Source: an uncultured Alphaproteobacteria bacterium (GTDB lineage Bacteria > Pseudomonadota > Alphaproteobacteria > HIMB59 > GCA-002718135). From it: 64,000 nucleotides of DNA. The position numbers were made by a program, and so were the translations under genes. Below are positions 8,762 through 18,615 of this stretch, piece after piece. How positions within the stretch are numbered: the first letter of the stretch is position 1; each line of letters begins with the position of its first letter. The stretch lies in the NCBI GenBank assembly GCA_902604905.1, contig CACLAN010000002.1:65560-129559 (forward strand). The letters run 5' to 3'. The notes under the pieces were generated by a model. It had not been told where the DNA came from and ran no database searches. It saw nothing but the letters and a program-made list of their open reading frames with translations.

Positions 8762-9841
8762 TTAAATTGATTTAGCAGCTTTTGTTAAAATAGACATTTT
8801 TTCAATTGCTTGTTCTCTTGTAAAAAAACCTAATCCACAATCAGGAGCTGCAATTAAACGATCTTCATCAATATGCTCTAAAGAATCTTTCATACGAACT
8901 CTAACTTCTTCTACTGTCTCCATTCTGCTTTTAGCAATGTCAATAAATCCAAAAATAACTTTTGTTTTTGTAAATTTTTCTAAAAGATTTAAGTCATTAT
9001 GTCTGTGGGAGTCTTCTAAGGATACTTCGTCAATTGTAGAGTCATCTACTAAAGTAGCAATTCTATCATAAGCATCTAATTCTGCTTTCTTGTATCCATG
9101 AGAATCTAAGGAATTTGGATAACCACAACAGATATGACAAACTCGTTGAACTTCTTTTGGAATACCATGCATCATTCTTTCCAAGTTTTCCATACCATAA
9201 GCATTGGCCTCATCGGGTTTTCTTGCAAAAACTGGTTCATCAATTTGGATATATTGACAACCAGCATCAGCTAGAGCTTTTACCTCTTTGTTTAGAGCCA
9301 AAGCTAAATCAAAACCAAGTTTTTTCATGTCATCATAGTAATTGTTGGCAATTGAATCTGTAATTGTCATTGGTCCAGGTAGCGTAATTTTAACTGGGTT
9401 TTTTGTAAATTGTTGTGCACTCTTCCAGTCTAGATGCATACGTATTTCTTTACTTGAAATTGGAGCTACTATCGTTGGAAGATCAGCTTCAAAGGCTCCT
9501 TGCCGTACAGATTTATGAGTTACCTCTTTAAAACTTACACCATTTAAAAAACGACATTGATATAAGACATAACTTTCACGTCTTACTTCTCCATCAGTTG
9601 GAACATCAATTCCCGCATTTACCTGATCAATAATAACTTCTTTAATTGCTTCTAAAAATAATTTTTCTGCTTCTTCACCTGCTGACTCTAATGCCTTTTC
9701 ATAAGCACCTGGAGACCAATTAGATAAAAGTCCTTTTGAAGCTTTTCTCTCTTCTTCTGATTTTGTCCCTAAAAACCAATCTTGAATGGGTGTTTGTTTC
9801 GGTTTTGGATATGCACCTATAGTAGTAGTTGTAAGAGGCAT
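8762..9841 (-). CDS. MetE-like cobalamin-independent methionine synthase, catalytic (C-terminal) domain only
   Basis: TTTIGAYPKP start, QIDEP, HICCGY, SLEDSHRHND, APDCGLGF Zn-ligand motifs; 359 aa, no N-terminal MetE domain. Confidence 0.85.
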   Translation of the reverse strand: MPLTTTTIGAYPKPKQTPIQDWFLGTKSEEERKASKGLLSNWSPGAYEKALESAGEEAEKLFLEAIKEVIIDQVNAGIDVPTDGEVRRESYVLYQCRFLNGVSFKEVTHKSVRQGAFEADLPTIVAPISSKEIRMHLDWKSAQQFTKNPVKITLPGPMTITDSIANNYYDDMKKLGFDLALALNKEVKALADAGCQYIQIDEPVFARKPDEANAYGMENLERMMHGIPKEVQRVCHICCGYPNSLDSHGYKKAELDAYDRIATLVDDSTIDEVSLEDSHRHNDLNLLEKFTKTKVIFGFIDIAKSRMETVEEVRVRMKDSLEHIDEDRLIAAPDCGLGFFTREQAIEKMSILTKAAKSI

Positions 9842-9871
9842 GACTTATTCTCCCAAATATCTTAAAATAAA

Positions 9872-9896
9872 ACAGCGGCTTTTATAAAGCCGCTGT
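9872..9896 (-). terminator. Perfect 11-bp inverted repeat between SBP gene and metE-like gene
   Basis: ACAGCGGCTTT-TAT-AAAGCCGCTGT; on the minus strand followed by a T-rich run. Confidence 0.75.
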
Positions 9897-9923
9897 AATA
9901 AAAAGTTAACAATAAAGTAATCT

Positions 9924-11177
9924 CTATAAAAGATCCTCTATTTCTTCCATCATCTCCTCTTGGAGATCAGCCATATTGTCTGCACTACCTGTAGCAATTT
10001 CTTCAGTGTAATCATAGATTACCTGAGTTATTGCTAGACCGTTTTCACCAGGATATGCAAACCAATCAGCCAATAAAGGTAATTGATTTACTGCAGTTAG
10101 CTTGTTTGGATTTTTAGTATAAAAATCACCTAACAAATCATTGGCTGCTTTATTTGGTGGAACATATCCAGTAGTTTCAGCAACTAAAGCTGCACCTATA
10201 CCAGAAGTGATAAACTTTAAGAAAGTCCATGCAGCATCTACTCTAGCTGGATCATCAGATGTAGAAACCAACATCGCAGCATTTCCACCCGCTGGAAGTC
10301 TCGCTGGGGTTCCTCCATTTACACCTGGCATTCCTGGAAATGGTGCTGTTTTAAGTTCAAAATCTGCTTTGGCTGCGTTCACTGAACCTAAGCTTGATGT
10401 TGACCAGAAAAACATACCAATTGTGCCTGCATTAAATGCAGCTTGACCGTCAGCAATTGAATAGTTTGGCATATTACAACCACTCATTATGTCATGCATT
10501 TGTTGTAAAGTTGCTAGACCAGCATCTCCACCCATATTAACAGCACCATCTTTTACCATTGGAACATTTTGGGTATGCATTAATGCTTGGTGAAACCAGT
10601 TACCTGTAATATTCCAACCAAAATATAAAGTTCCTTTACCTGCTGCTTCCAATTTATTACAAGCTGCGATAACTTCGTCCCAGTTAGTTGGGATGTTATC
10701 TATACCTGCTTCAGCTAATAGATCCATGTTATAGTATCCAACTGGTGTTGATACAGAAAATGGTAACCCATATACGTCACCACCAAAGGTGGATAGACTT
10801 AACATAGCAGAGTGATAACCATCTTTTTCAAAGTCAGCTTCTCCTGCAATAAAAGGCTCTAATGATTTTGCAATCCCTTTATCAACAAGTGGTGCTTGTC
10901 TGTTAAGACCTTGCATTGTTACATCTGGTAAATTACCTGAAGTAGACTCTCTGAAGATTGTTGCAGTTGCATCTTCATAGTTTTCATAAGTTGCCCTAAA
11001 TTTAACTTGAATATCTGGATGTGCTTTTTCAAACTCTGGCATAATAGCTTGAAACGTAACGTCAAATAATCCAGAGTAAGGATAAGCTACTTCTATTTCA
11101 ATAGACTTAGCTGAATTAACAGAACCATAAAAACCAAAAGCTAGTACGGCTGCCAATCCTGTAATTAATTTTTTCAT
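9924..11177 (-). CDS. ABC transporter extracellular solute-binding protein, UgpB-like (family 1 SBP)
   Basis: Signal peptide, EVAYPYSGLFDVTFQAIMPEFEKAHPDIQVKF, PARLPAGGNAAMLV. Confidence 0.85.
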   Translation of the reverse strand: MKKLITGLAAVLAFGFYGSVNSAKSIEIEVAYPYSGLFDVTFQAIMPEFEKAHPDIQVKFRATYENYEDATATIFRESTSGNLPDVTMQGLNRQAPLVDKGIAKSLEPFIAGEADFEKDGYHSAMLSLSTFGGDVYGLPFSVSTPVGYYNMDLLAEAGIDNIPTNWDEVIAACNKLEAAGKGTLYFGWNITGNWFHQALMHTQNVPMVKDGAVNMGGDAGLATLQQMHDIMSGCNMPNYSIADGQAAFNAGTIGMFFWSTSSLGSVNAAKADFELKTAPFPGMPGVNGGTPARLPAGGNAAMLVSTSDDPARVDAAWTFLKFITSGIGAALVAETTGYVPPNKAANDLLGDFYTKNPNKLTAVNQLPLLADWFAYPGENGLAITQVIYDYTEEIATGSADNMADLQEEMMEEIEDLL

Positions 11178-11316
11178 TTAATCCTCCCGATTGAATATAA
11201 TAATATTAATCTAACATGTAGCTTGAAAAAAGGTTACAATTTTATTACGAAAATATAACTAAAAAATAAGCTTATTTTTCCACAGGAATACAAAAATTAG
11301 AGAAAAACTAGTTATT

Positions 11317-12759
11317 TTACCAAGGTAGTGAAAAGGTTTTTACATTAGTAAAACTTTTCATTGCTTCAATAACACCCTCTTTGTAACCAAGACCTGAATC
11401 TTTAATTCCTCCGAAAGGAGACATTTCAATTCTGTAGCCTGGAACCTCCCAAATATTTACCGTACCAACATTTAAACCTTGAATATATTTTTTTGCTCGC
11501 ATGAAGTTGTTTGTACATACTCCAGATGATAATCCGAATGCGGTTGAATTAGATATTTTCATTACAGCTTCATCGTCATTAGGTACTCGAATAATTGGGA
11601 TAACTGGACCAAATGTTTCTTCTAAAACTAATTCACTTTTAGGATCAACATGATCTACAACTATTGGAGGTAACAAAGCACCTTTTCTTCCAGGGTGATA
11701 TAAAATTTTAGCGCCATCTTCTTCAGCCATAGAAACTCTTTTATCAAAAAGTTCTGCTGCTTCAGCATTAACAACAGTACCTAAGTCTGTTTCCAAATTC
11801 ATAGGATCGCCAAATTTAATTTTTTTAGCACGCTCAAGAGCCATTTCGACAAATTGATCTGCAATAGATTCTTGCACTAATATCCTTTTAACAGCTGTAC
11901 AACGTTGGCCAGAGTTTTTCGTTGCTCCAGTAACAGCTAGCTCAACAGCTTTTTTAAGATCATCATCATCTAAGTCATTTAAAACAATTAATGGATCATT
12001 ACCACCAAGCTCGAGAACTGTTCTTTTGTATCCAGCTTGTTCAGCAATTAGTTTTCCTACACCTACACTGCCTGTAAAAGTAATGAGATCAATATTTGGA
12101 TTTTTGATCATTTCAGATCCAATATCTTGTGGCCATCCAGTTACAACTGAAAACATTTCTGGTGGCAAACCTGCTTCATATAAAACATCAGCGAGTACCA
12201 TTGCTGTTAAAGGTGTTAATTCTGTCTGCTTACATACTGTACAATTATTAGTAGCAATTGAAGGCGCAATTTTATGCGCTACCATATTCAAAGGATGATT
12301 AAATGGAGTGATTGCTGAGATTGCCGTTAAAGGTTCTCTTATGGTAAATATTTTTCTGGCTTTTCCATGTGGAGTTAAATCACAAGAAAATATTTCTCCA
12401 TCATCAAGAATACAAAGTTGAGCCGTTAATGAAAATACATCGAAAGCTCTTCCTACTTCGTATAGAGAATCTTGTTTTGAGATACCAAGTTCTAAAGTAA
12501 TAATATCAGAAATTTCTTCTTTTCTTTTAACAAGTACTTCTGCAGCAGTTTGAAGAATTTTTTGTCTCTCATATCTTGTAAGTTTAGGTTGGTAATTTGC
12601 AGCAATATCTAAAGCCTTTCTTGCATGCTCTGCAGTACCTGCTGGAACCGTTCCGATTACTTCACCTGTAAAAGGGTACTCAACATTTATTGTTTTATCT
12701 GAAGTAACTTTTTCTCCAGCTATACGCATTGCTTCATTAATCATTTTTTTGTGCATCAT
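11317..12759 (-). CDS. phnY: Phosphonoacetaldehyde dehydrogenase (ALDH superfamily)
   Basis: [60 protein letters not shown]: pattern of the phosphonoacetaldehyde dehydrogenase subfamily; 4-bp overlap with phnA. Confidence 0.88.
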   Translation of the reverse strand: MMHKKMINEAMRIAGEKVTSDKTINVEYPFTGEVIGTVPAGTAEHARKALDIAANYQPKLTRYERQKILQTAAEVLVKRKEEISDIITLELGISKQDSLYEVGRAFDVFSLTAQLCILDDGEIFSCDLTPHGKARKIFTIREPLTAISAITPFNHPLNMVAHKIAPSIATNNCTVCKQTELTPLTAMVLADVLYEAGLPPEMFSVVTGWPQDIGSEMIKNPNIDLITFTGSVGVGKLIAEQAGYKRTVLELGGNDPLIVLNDLDDDDLKKAVELAVTGATKNSGQRCTAVKRILVQESIADQFVEMALERAKKIKFGDPMNLETDLGTVVNAEAAELFDKRVSMAEEDGAKILYHPGRKGALLPPIVVDHVDPKSELVLEETFGPVIPIIRVPNDDEAVMKISNSTAFGLSSGVCTNNFMRAKKYIQGLNVGTVNIWEVPGYRIEMSPFGGIKDSGLGYKEGVIEAMKSFTNVKTFSLPW

Positions 12760-13997
12760 AGGGCTCCGTTAATTGCATAATAAAATGCATCATAGTTATA
12801 TAATTGTCTGCTAGTATCTATATTTTGTAATTTTAAATTTGATATGAATGGCACTTCTCTTTCATGAAGTCCACCGTGTGAACGTAAAGGTTCATTTAAT
12901 CCAGAAAGATTGTGTTTATCTTCAGATGAACCAATGGTCATAAATTCTGAAGACATACATATTATGTCTCCCATTCTATCAGGGGGTAAGTTATAAGTAG
13001 AGCATCCTTCGTCTTTTGTTAAAACAACTTCTATATCTTTTATTTCTTTGATAGCATTTACAACTGAATCTACCTTACTTTTGTCTTCTAAATAAATTGT
13101 TGCAAAAGAACCAAGTGAACCATGATGCACGACATATGGATCTGTAATTGGTAGAATAACTTTAGCCATGTTTGGTTTAAATTTATTATCTAAATAATCT
13201 TGTAAAAATATTGCATTAGGTGAACCGTCTTCTTTTGATTTTGGTTTCATACCGTGATCTGCTGTAATGATTATAGAAACATTCTCCTTATTTAAAAGAC
13301 CAATATATTTATCAAACATTGCATAAAATTTATTTGCTGTTTCATTTCCTGGTGCATATTTATGTTGAATATAATCCGTAGTCGATAAATACATGATATT
13401 TGGTTTGAACTCTTCAAGAAGCTTTACACCTGCAGCCATTACAAATTCAGAAAGTCCTTCAGAGTATACTTCTGGCACTGGCATTCCCAACCAATCGTTT
13501 ACATTATCTATACCATTGAGATCTTTTGTTGCTTGATCAGATTTTTCGGCAGAAAAACAAATAGCTCTCTCATCATCAAAACTTAATCCGTTTCCTAAAA
13601 GTGTTCTCAGCTTATCTTTTGCAGTAACAAGAGCAATTTTAGAACCAGAATTGTAAAATTTTTCAAAAATAGTTGGTGCTCGCATATATTTTGGGTCATT
13701 CATCATTACTTCTTCACCAGTCTCGGGTGTATAAAAAAAGTTTCCGCATATACCGTGAACAGAACTTGGCTGCCCAGTTACAATGGAAATATTATTAGGA
13801 TTTGTAAAACTTGGAATAGCGCTGTGAACAAGTAGATTTTCACCACTTGCAATTAGTTTATCAAGATTTGGTGTAAGATTTGATTTTGATGCTTCGTCGA
13901 GATACTCTTTTTGACTACCATCAAGACATATAACAATAGCAGTTTTTGAGAAAGAGCTTGGATATTCTCTTTTATTAATTTCTAAATTATCGGACAC
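12756..13997 (-). CDS. phnA: Phosphonoacetate hydrolase (alkaline phosphatase superfamily)
   Basis: [58 protein letters not shown]. Confidence 0.9.
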   Translation of the reverse strand: MSDNLEINKREYPSSFSKTAIVICLDGSQKEYLDEASKSNLTPNLDKLIASGENLLVHSAIPSFTNPNNISIVTGQPSSVHGICGNFFYTPETGEEVMMNDPKYMRAPTIFEKFYNSGSKIALVTAKDKLRTLLGNGLSFDDERAICFSAEKSDQATKDLNGIDNVNDWLGMPVPEVYSEGLSEFVMAAGVKLLEEFKPNIMYLSTTDYIQHKYAPGNETANKFYAMFDKYIGLLNKENVSIIITADHGMKPKSKEDGSPNAIFLQDYLDNKFKPNMAKVILPITDPYVVHHGSLGSFATIYLEDKSKVDSVVNAIKEIKDIEVVLTKDEGCSTYNLPPDRMGDIICMSSEFMTIGSSEDKHNLSGLNEPLRSHGGLHEREVPFISNLKLQNIDTSRQLYNYDAFYYAINGAL

Positions 13998-14174
13998 GAC
14001 TTCAACTAATATATCATTAAAAATAAGAATTTATAGTTATCTGCTAGTTAAACTCAATCATAATTTGAATATTTGTTAATAAAATTGAAATAAAACTGAA
14101 ATAATTAGATTTATAATATTCTCAAATTTAATAAAATTTTGTAGATTAGATATAATTATAAGAGGGGAGATTAG

Positions 14175-15314
14175 GTGGGCACAATATCACTTAAAAATAT
14201 TTCAAAGTCATTTGGATCTACGCAAGTATTAAACAATTTAAATGTTGATATACAAAATGGCGAATTTTTAACATTAGTTGGTCCATCTGGTTGTGGTAAA
14301 TCTACGTTACTTCGAATCATTGCAGGATTAGAACAGCAAACTTCAGGCGATGTATTAATTGATAATAAGAATGTAAATAAAATTAGAGCCAGCGAGCGAG
14401 ATCTTGCAATGGTATTTCAATCATACGCTTTATATCCACATTTAACGGTACGAAGAAATTTAGAAACACCTCTAAGACTGAGAGATTATAATGCTTTTGA
14501 ACGCCTTCCTTTAATAGGGAATTTTTCTCCAAACAAAAAAAGTAAAACTGAGTCTATCAATAAATTAGTTAATAAAACATCTGAAACACTTCAGATTTCT
14601 GAACTACTGGATAGAAAACCAGGACAATTATCAGGAGGTCAAAGACAAAGAGTAGCTCTTGGTCGCGCAATGGTAAGAGAACCTGTTGCATTCTTAATGG
14701 ATGAACCGCTGTCAAATTTAGATGCCGCTCTAAGAGTGCATATGCGATCCGAATTATCGGAACTTCACAATTCACTTAAAACAACATTTGTTTATGTAAC
14801 GCATGATCAAGCAGAAGCATTGACAATGTCTTCTCGTATGGCGGTAATGATTGATGGAAATTTATTACAACTGGATACACCTCAAGAAGTATATGATAAT
14901 CCTTCATCATTAAGTGTTGCTCAATTTGTTGGTAGTCCTAAAATAAATATTTTTAATGGATCTTCAGATTCTAGTGGAACTGTTAATTTTTTAAATGTTA
15001 ACCTGAAAAGAAAAAGTTCTGAAAATAATTCAGATTTACACATTGGAATTCGACCAGAACATTTAGAAATTACTAATGATAAAAATGAAAACACATTTAG
15101 TGGAACTGTTGCTTACAGAGAAAATTTAGGATCAGATATATACTTCCATGTTAATATAGAAGACAACTCAAAAAAAATAATTGTAAGGGGCTTACCTCAA
15201 TTTACACATCAAATTACAAATGGTTCAAGTGTGAATATCAAGAGAGATTCAAATAAAGCATTGTTATTTAATCAAAAAGGGATGAGGATTCATTTTAATA
15301 ATGCAATGGTATAA
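14175..15314 (+). CDS. ABC transporter ATP-binding protein, UgpC/MalK-like (GTG start)
   Basis: GPSGCGKST, LSGGQRQRVALGRA, MDEPLSNLDA, THDQAEA and C-terminal TOBE region. Confidence 0.9.
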   Translation: MGTISLKNISKSFGSTQVLNNLNVDIQNGEFLTLVGPSGCGKSTLLRIIAGLEQQTSGDVLIDNKNVNKIRASERDLAMVFQSYALYPHLTVRRNLETPLRLRDYNAFERLPLIGNFSPNKKSKTESINKLVNKTSETLQISELLDRKPGQLSGGQRQRVALGRAMVREPVAFLMDEPLSNLDAALRVHMRSELSELHNSLKTTFVYVTHDQAEALTMSSRMAVMIDGNLLQLDTPQEVYDNPSSLSVAQFVGSPKINIFNGSSDSSGTVNFLNVNLKRKSSENNSDLHIGIRPEHLEITNDKNENTFSGTVAYRENLGSDIYFHVNIEDNSKKIIVRGLPQFTHQITNGSSVNIKRDSNKALLFNQKGMRIHFNNAMV

Positions 15315-15329
15315 GGATAACATTTACTA

Positions 15330-16286
15330 ATGCATAATTCAAAGGCTCATCTATGGTTTATTGCCCCTGCAATAATACTCATGATAATTATTTTAATCTT
15401 TCCTCTTTTTCTTGCAGGTGGAATTTCCTTTACTGATTATAATTTAGGCAACAAAACATTTGAATGGATTGGGTTAGAGAACTATGACAAAATGTTTAAC
15501 CGAAAAACTTATGTGAAGATGATTTGGGCAACAGCCACGTATGTAATTGTTGTGGTGCCTATTTCAGTTATACTTGGTTTATGTGCAGCGATGCTCTTAA
15601 ATTCTCTACGATTTGGTGCTGACATATATAAAACTATTTTCTTTCTTCCAGTTATGGCGACGCTTCTGGCAATGGCTATTGCTTGGGAATTCACTCTTCA
15701 CCCAACTCTTGGGATAGTAAATAATTTTTTAGCTAATGGTTGTGGTGGTGCAAGAGAATTTATTTTTGGTTTTCATTGGTTGCCATGGGTAGACTCTGAA
15801 CAAAGTTGGTATGCAGTGGCGTGTGCAAATAACATGGACTTTCCTTATTGGTTAAAACAAAAAAATACTGCAATTTGGACTGTTTGTTTTATTGGAATAT
15901 GGCAAGCCTTTGGTTTCAATATGGTTTTATATTTAGCTGGATTAACAGGTATACCAAGAGAACTATATCAAGCTGCAGAAATGGATGGAGCTAAATCAAC
16001 ATGGGAACAATTTAAACTTGTAACATGGCCAATGCTTGGTCCAACAACTTTATTTGTTGTAACCATAACGACTATTAGAACCTTTCAAGTTTTTGATACA
16101 ATTGAAATACTCACAAAAGGTGGTCCATCTAAAACAACCTACGTTATGATGTATGCAATTTTTGAAAAAGCTATTCAACAAAATTTAACAAGTATTGGTG
16201 CAGCTATCACAGTTGTCTTCATTGGATTTATATTGATATTAACTTTCTTCCAAAGATATATCATTGAGAAAAGGGTTCATTATTAA
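15330..16286 (+). CDS. CUT1-family ABC transporter permease, UgpA-like
   Basis: Multi-TM, EAA loop QAAEMDGAKSTWEQFKLVTWPMLGPT. Confidence 0.88.
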   Translation: MHNSKAHLWFIAPAIILMIIILIFPLFLAGGISFTDYNLGNKTFEWIGLENYDKMFNRKTYVKMIWATATYVIVVVPISVILGLCAAMLLNSLRFGADIYKTIFFLPVMATLLAMAIAWEFTLHPTLGIVNNFLANGCGGAREFIFGFHWLPWVDSEQSWYAVACANNMDFPYWLKQKNTAIWTVCFIGIWQAFGFNMVLYLAGLTGIPRELYQAAEMDGAKSTWEQFKLVTWPMLGPTTLFVVTITTIRTFQVFDTIEILTKGGPSKTTYVMMYAIFEKAIQQNLTSIGAAITVVFIGFILILTFFQRYIIEKRVHY

Positions 16287-17179
16287 TGGAAGCTAAACAG
16301 TATATTGGTGAAGGTTGGAAACATGCAATATTGATTATTGGTGCAATTGTTGTGTTGTTGCCTTTTTATATGATGGTTTCAATGTCATTAAAATCTCAAC
16401 AAGAAATTCAATCTATTTCTGGAGGTCTCATTGGTGCACAAGAAACTCAAACATTTCCCGTATGTGTAAAAACTGGATACTCAGAAGAAGAATGCACAAT
16501 GAAACCATATAAATACAACTATTGGTTTGCTTTCGAAAAGGCTCCCATTCCAAGATACTTGATGAATGGTGTTATTGTAACTTTATCAATTTTTATCATT
16601 CAGGTTCTTGTAGCCTTACCGTGTGCCTACGCTCTGGCCAAACTTAGATTTTATGGACGAGAGTTTGTTTTCTCCATGGTGTTATTTTGTTTACTCATCC
16701 CAGTGCATGGAATTGCACTTCCACTTTACGTCATGCTTGCTCAGGCAGGTTTGGTCGATACCTATTCCGCCTTAATACTGCCCTGGACAATATCGGTGTT
16801 TGGAATTTTTCTAATGCGGCAATTCTTTATGACAGTCCCAGATGAATTAATTGACGCCGCCAGGATGGATGGAATGGGAGAGTATGCTATAGTCTGGAAA
16901 GTAATGCTTCCAACTGCGATACCAGCATTACTTGCCTTTGCTATTTTCTCAGTAGTTGCACACTGGAATGATTATTTCTGGCCTCGAATGGTAATTACTG
17001 GAAATAGAGATCTCTTTACACCACCTCTTGGTATCAGAGAATTTAGAGGTGGAATTGATAGTGATGAGTTTGGTCCAATGATGGCTTCAATTGTTACAGT
17101 TACAGTACCTCTCATTGTTGCTTTTATAATCGCACAAAAAAGATTTATTGAAGGAATTACTTTAACAGGAATGAAGTAA
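16286..17179 (+). CDS. CUT1-family ABC transporter permease, UgpE-like
   Basis: EAA loop DAARMDGMGEYAIVWKVMLPTAIPAL; 1-nt overlap with previous gene. Confidence 0.88.
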   Translation: MEAKQYIGEGWKHAILIIGAIVVLLPFYMMVSMSLKSQQEIQSISGGLIGAQETQTFPVCVKTGYSEEECTMKPYKYNYWFAFEKAPIPRYLMNGVIVTLSIFIIQVLVALPCAYALAKLRFYGREFVFSMVLFCLLIPVHGIALPLYVMLAQAGLVDTYSALILPWTISVFGIFLMRQFFMTVPDELIDAARMDGMGEYAIVWKVMLPTAIPALLAFAIFSVVAHWNDYFWPRMVITGNRDLFTPPLGIREFRGGIDSDEFGPMMASIVTVTVPLIVAFIIAQKRFIEGITLTGMK

Positions 17180-17188
17180 GATAGTCTT

Positions 17189-18031
17189 TTGTCTATCAAT
17201 TTTATTTTTCTTTTAATTATTTTATCTGCACTGTGTCACGCTATTTGGAGCGCCATAATTAAATCAAGTAAGAACCCTTTATCGTTAATGGGTATAACGT
17301 CTGTCTTAGAGGTTACTATTTTTTTACCTTTAACATTTACTGTTCCATTTCCAACTTTAGAGGTTTGGTATTTTTTAATTGCAACCGTTATCATTCATGT
17401 TTTTTATAGATTGAATGTAATTTATTCTTATAGGTACGGTGACTTGTCCTACATTTATCCAATCTCTAGGGGAAGTTCATGTCTATTTGTTGCTATCATT
17501 AGTATTTTGTTTTTAAGTTCAGATATTAGTGTTGCTGGCTTTATTGGAATATTAATTGTTTGTATTGGTTTATTTTTAATATCGTATTCGAAAAATTTAT
17601 CTTTTAACTTTAGAGGTTTTGCTCTTGCGATTTCAACTGCTATTTTAATTACTGCATATACTTTAGTTGACGGAGTCGGAGTTAGGCTTTCGGAAAATGG
17701 TTTTTCATATATTTATTGGCTCTTCGCACTTAATGGAATACCTTTACTAATTATTGGTTTGATCTCGAAAAATGGTTTACGAAAAAGAGAAACATACACA
17801 TTTAGATCAGGGATTGCTGCTGGTGTATTTGCAACAAGTAGTTACGCAATTGTTGTTTGGAGTATGCAATTTATAGAAATAGCGTATGTCTCTAGTATCA
17901 GAGAAATCAGTATTGTTTTTGCCGCTATTATTGGAATGGTTTTTTTATTTGAAAGAAATGCTAAATCGAGAATAATCCCATCTATTTTAATAGTAAGTGG
18001 TATTTCGGTGGTTTATTTTCAAATTCTTTAG
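17189..18031 (+). CDS. EamA-family (DMT) transporter (TTG start)
   Basis: About ten TM segments in two repeats. Confidence 0.75.
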   Translation: MSINFIFLLIILSALCHAIWSAIIKSSKNPLSLMGITSVLEVTIFLPLTFTVPFPTLEVWYFLIATVIIHVFYRLNVIYSYRYGDLSYIYPISRGSSCLFVAIISILFLSSDISVAGFIGILIVCIGLFLISYSKNLSFNFRGFALAISTAILITAYTLVDGVGVRLSENGFSYIYWLFALNGIPLLIIGLISKNGLRKRETYTFRSGIAAGVFATSSYAIVVWSMQFIEIAYVSSIREISIVFAAIIGMVFLFERNAKSRIIPSILIVSGISVVYFQIL

Positions 18032-18066
18032 TTAAAAAACATAGACATTTTGGGTTAAGATTTTAT

Positions 18067-18237
18067 ATGAGTTTTATGGCGGATAATATTGTTGAGGTTG
18101 ATCCAAAAACCGAAACTATCTCTTGCGATGGTGGTGAAGATGGTTTAGGACATCCCGCAGTTTATTATACCTTTAATAAAGAGAATAAAATTGTCTGTGG
18201 TTATTGTGGTAAAATATTTATGAGAATAGAAGAGTAA
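18067..18237 (+). CDS. Zinc-finger (CHCC-type) small protein, below the ORF-track length cutoff
   Basis: ATG at 18067 to TAA at 18235; MSFMADNIVEVDPKTETISCDGGEDGLGHPAVYYTFNKENKIVCGYCGKIFMRIEE with C-x8-H-x14-C-x2-C. Confidence 0.85.
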   Translation: MSFMADNIVEVDPKTETISCDGGEDGLGHPAVYYTFNKENKIVCGYCGKIFMRIEE

Positions 18238-18239
18238 AA

Positions 18240-18593
18240 ATGTATAAAGCATCCTGGGGTAATAAAAGAACGTGTCCTTGTAATAAGATACAGTATTATG
18301 ATCTTAATTTAGATAAAATGGATTGTCCTGAGTGTGGTAAAGAAATTGAAGTATCAACTCTAGCTAGACCACGTAGAGGTAGAAAGCCTGGAAGTACAAA
18401 TGCGGCGCCTCTCGCAAATCCAATCCCTCCTAAACCAAAAGAAAAAGATGATGATCTTGACATTGATAGTTTGGATGTAGATAATAATGAAGACAATCTT
18501 GAGGATGATACTGTTTTACTAGAAGACGAAACGGAAATTGATCCAGTGGCTGAAGGAATTAAGCCTAAAGACGACGGCGAAGAAGAATACTAA
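18240..18593 (+). CDS. FYDLN-acid / TIGR02300 family protein with two CxxC-type motifs and acidic tail
   Basis: KRTCPCNKIQYYDLNLDKMDCPECGKEI then Asp/Glu-rich C-terminus. Confidence 0.8.
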   Translation: MYKASWGNKRTCPCNKIQYYDLNLDKMDCPECGKEIEVSTLARPRRGRKPGSTNAAPLANPIPPKPKEKDDDLDIDSLDVDNNEDNLEDDTVLLEDETEIDPVAEGIKPKDDGEEEY

Positions 18594-18615
18594 AATTTCA
18601 ATAAAAATTTAGAAG

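Noticed and set aside
10141-10446. 101-aa plus-strand ORF
   Set aside because: Antisense within the SBP gene; Ala/Pro/Gly-rich mirror of coding strand.
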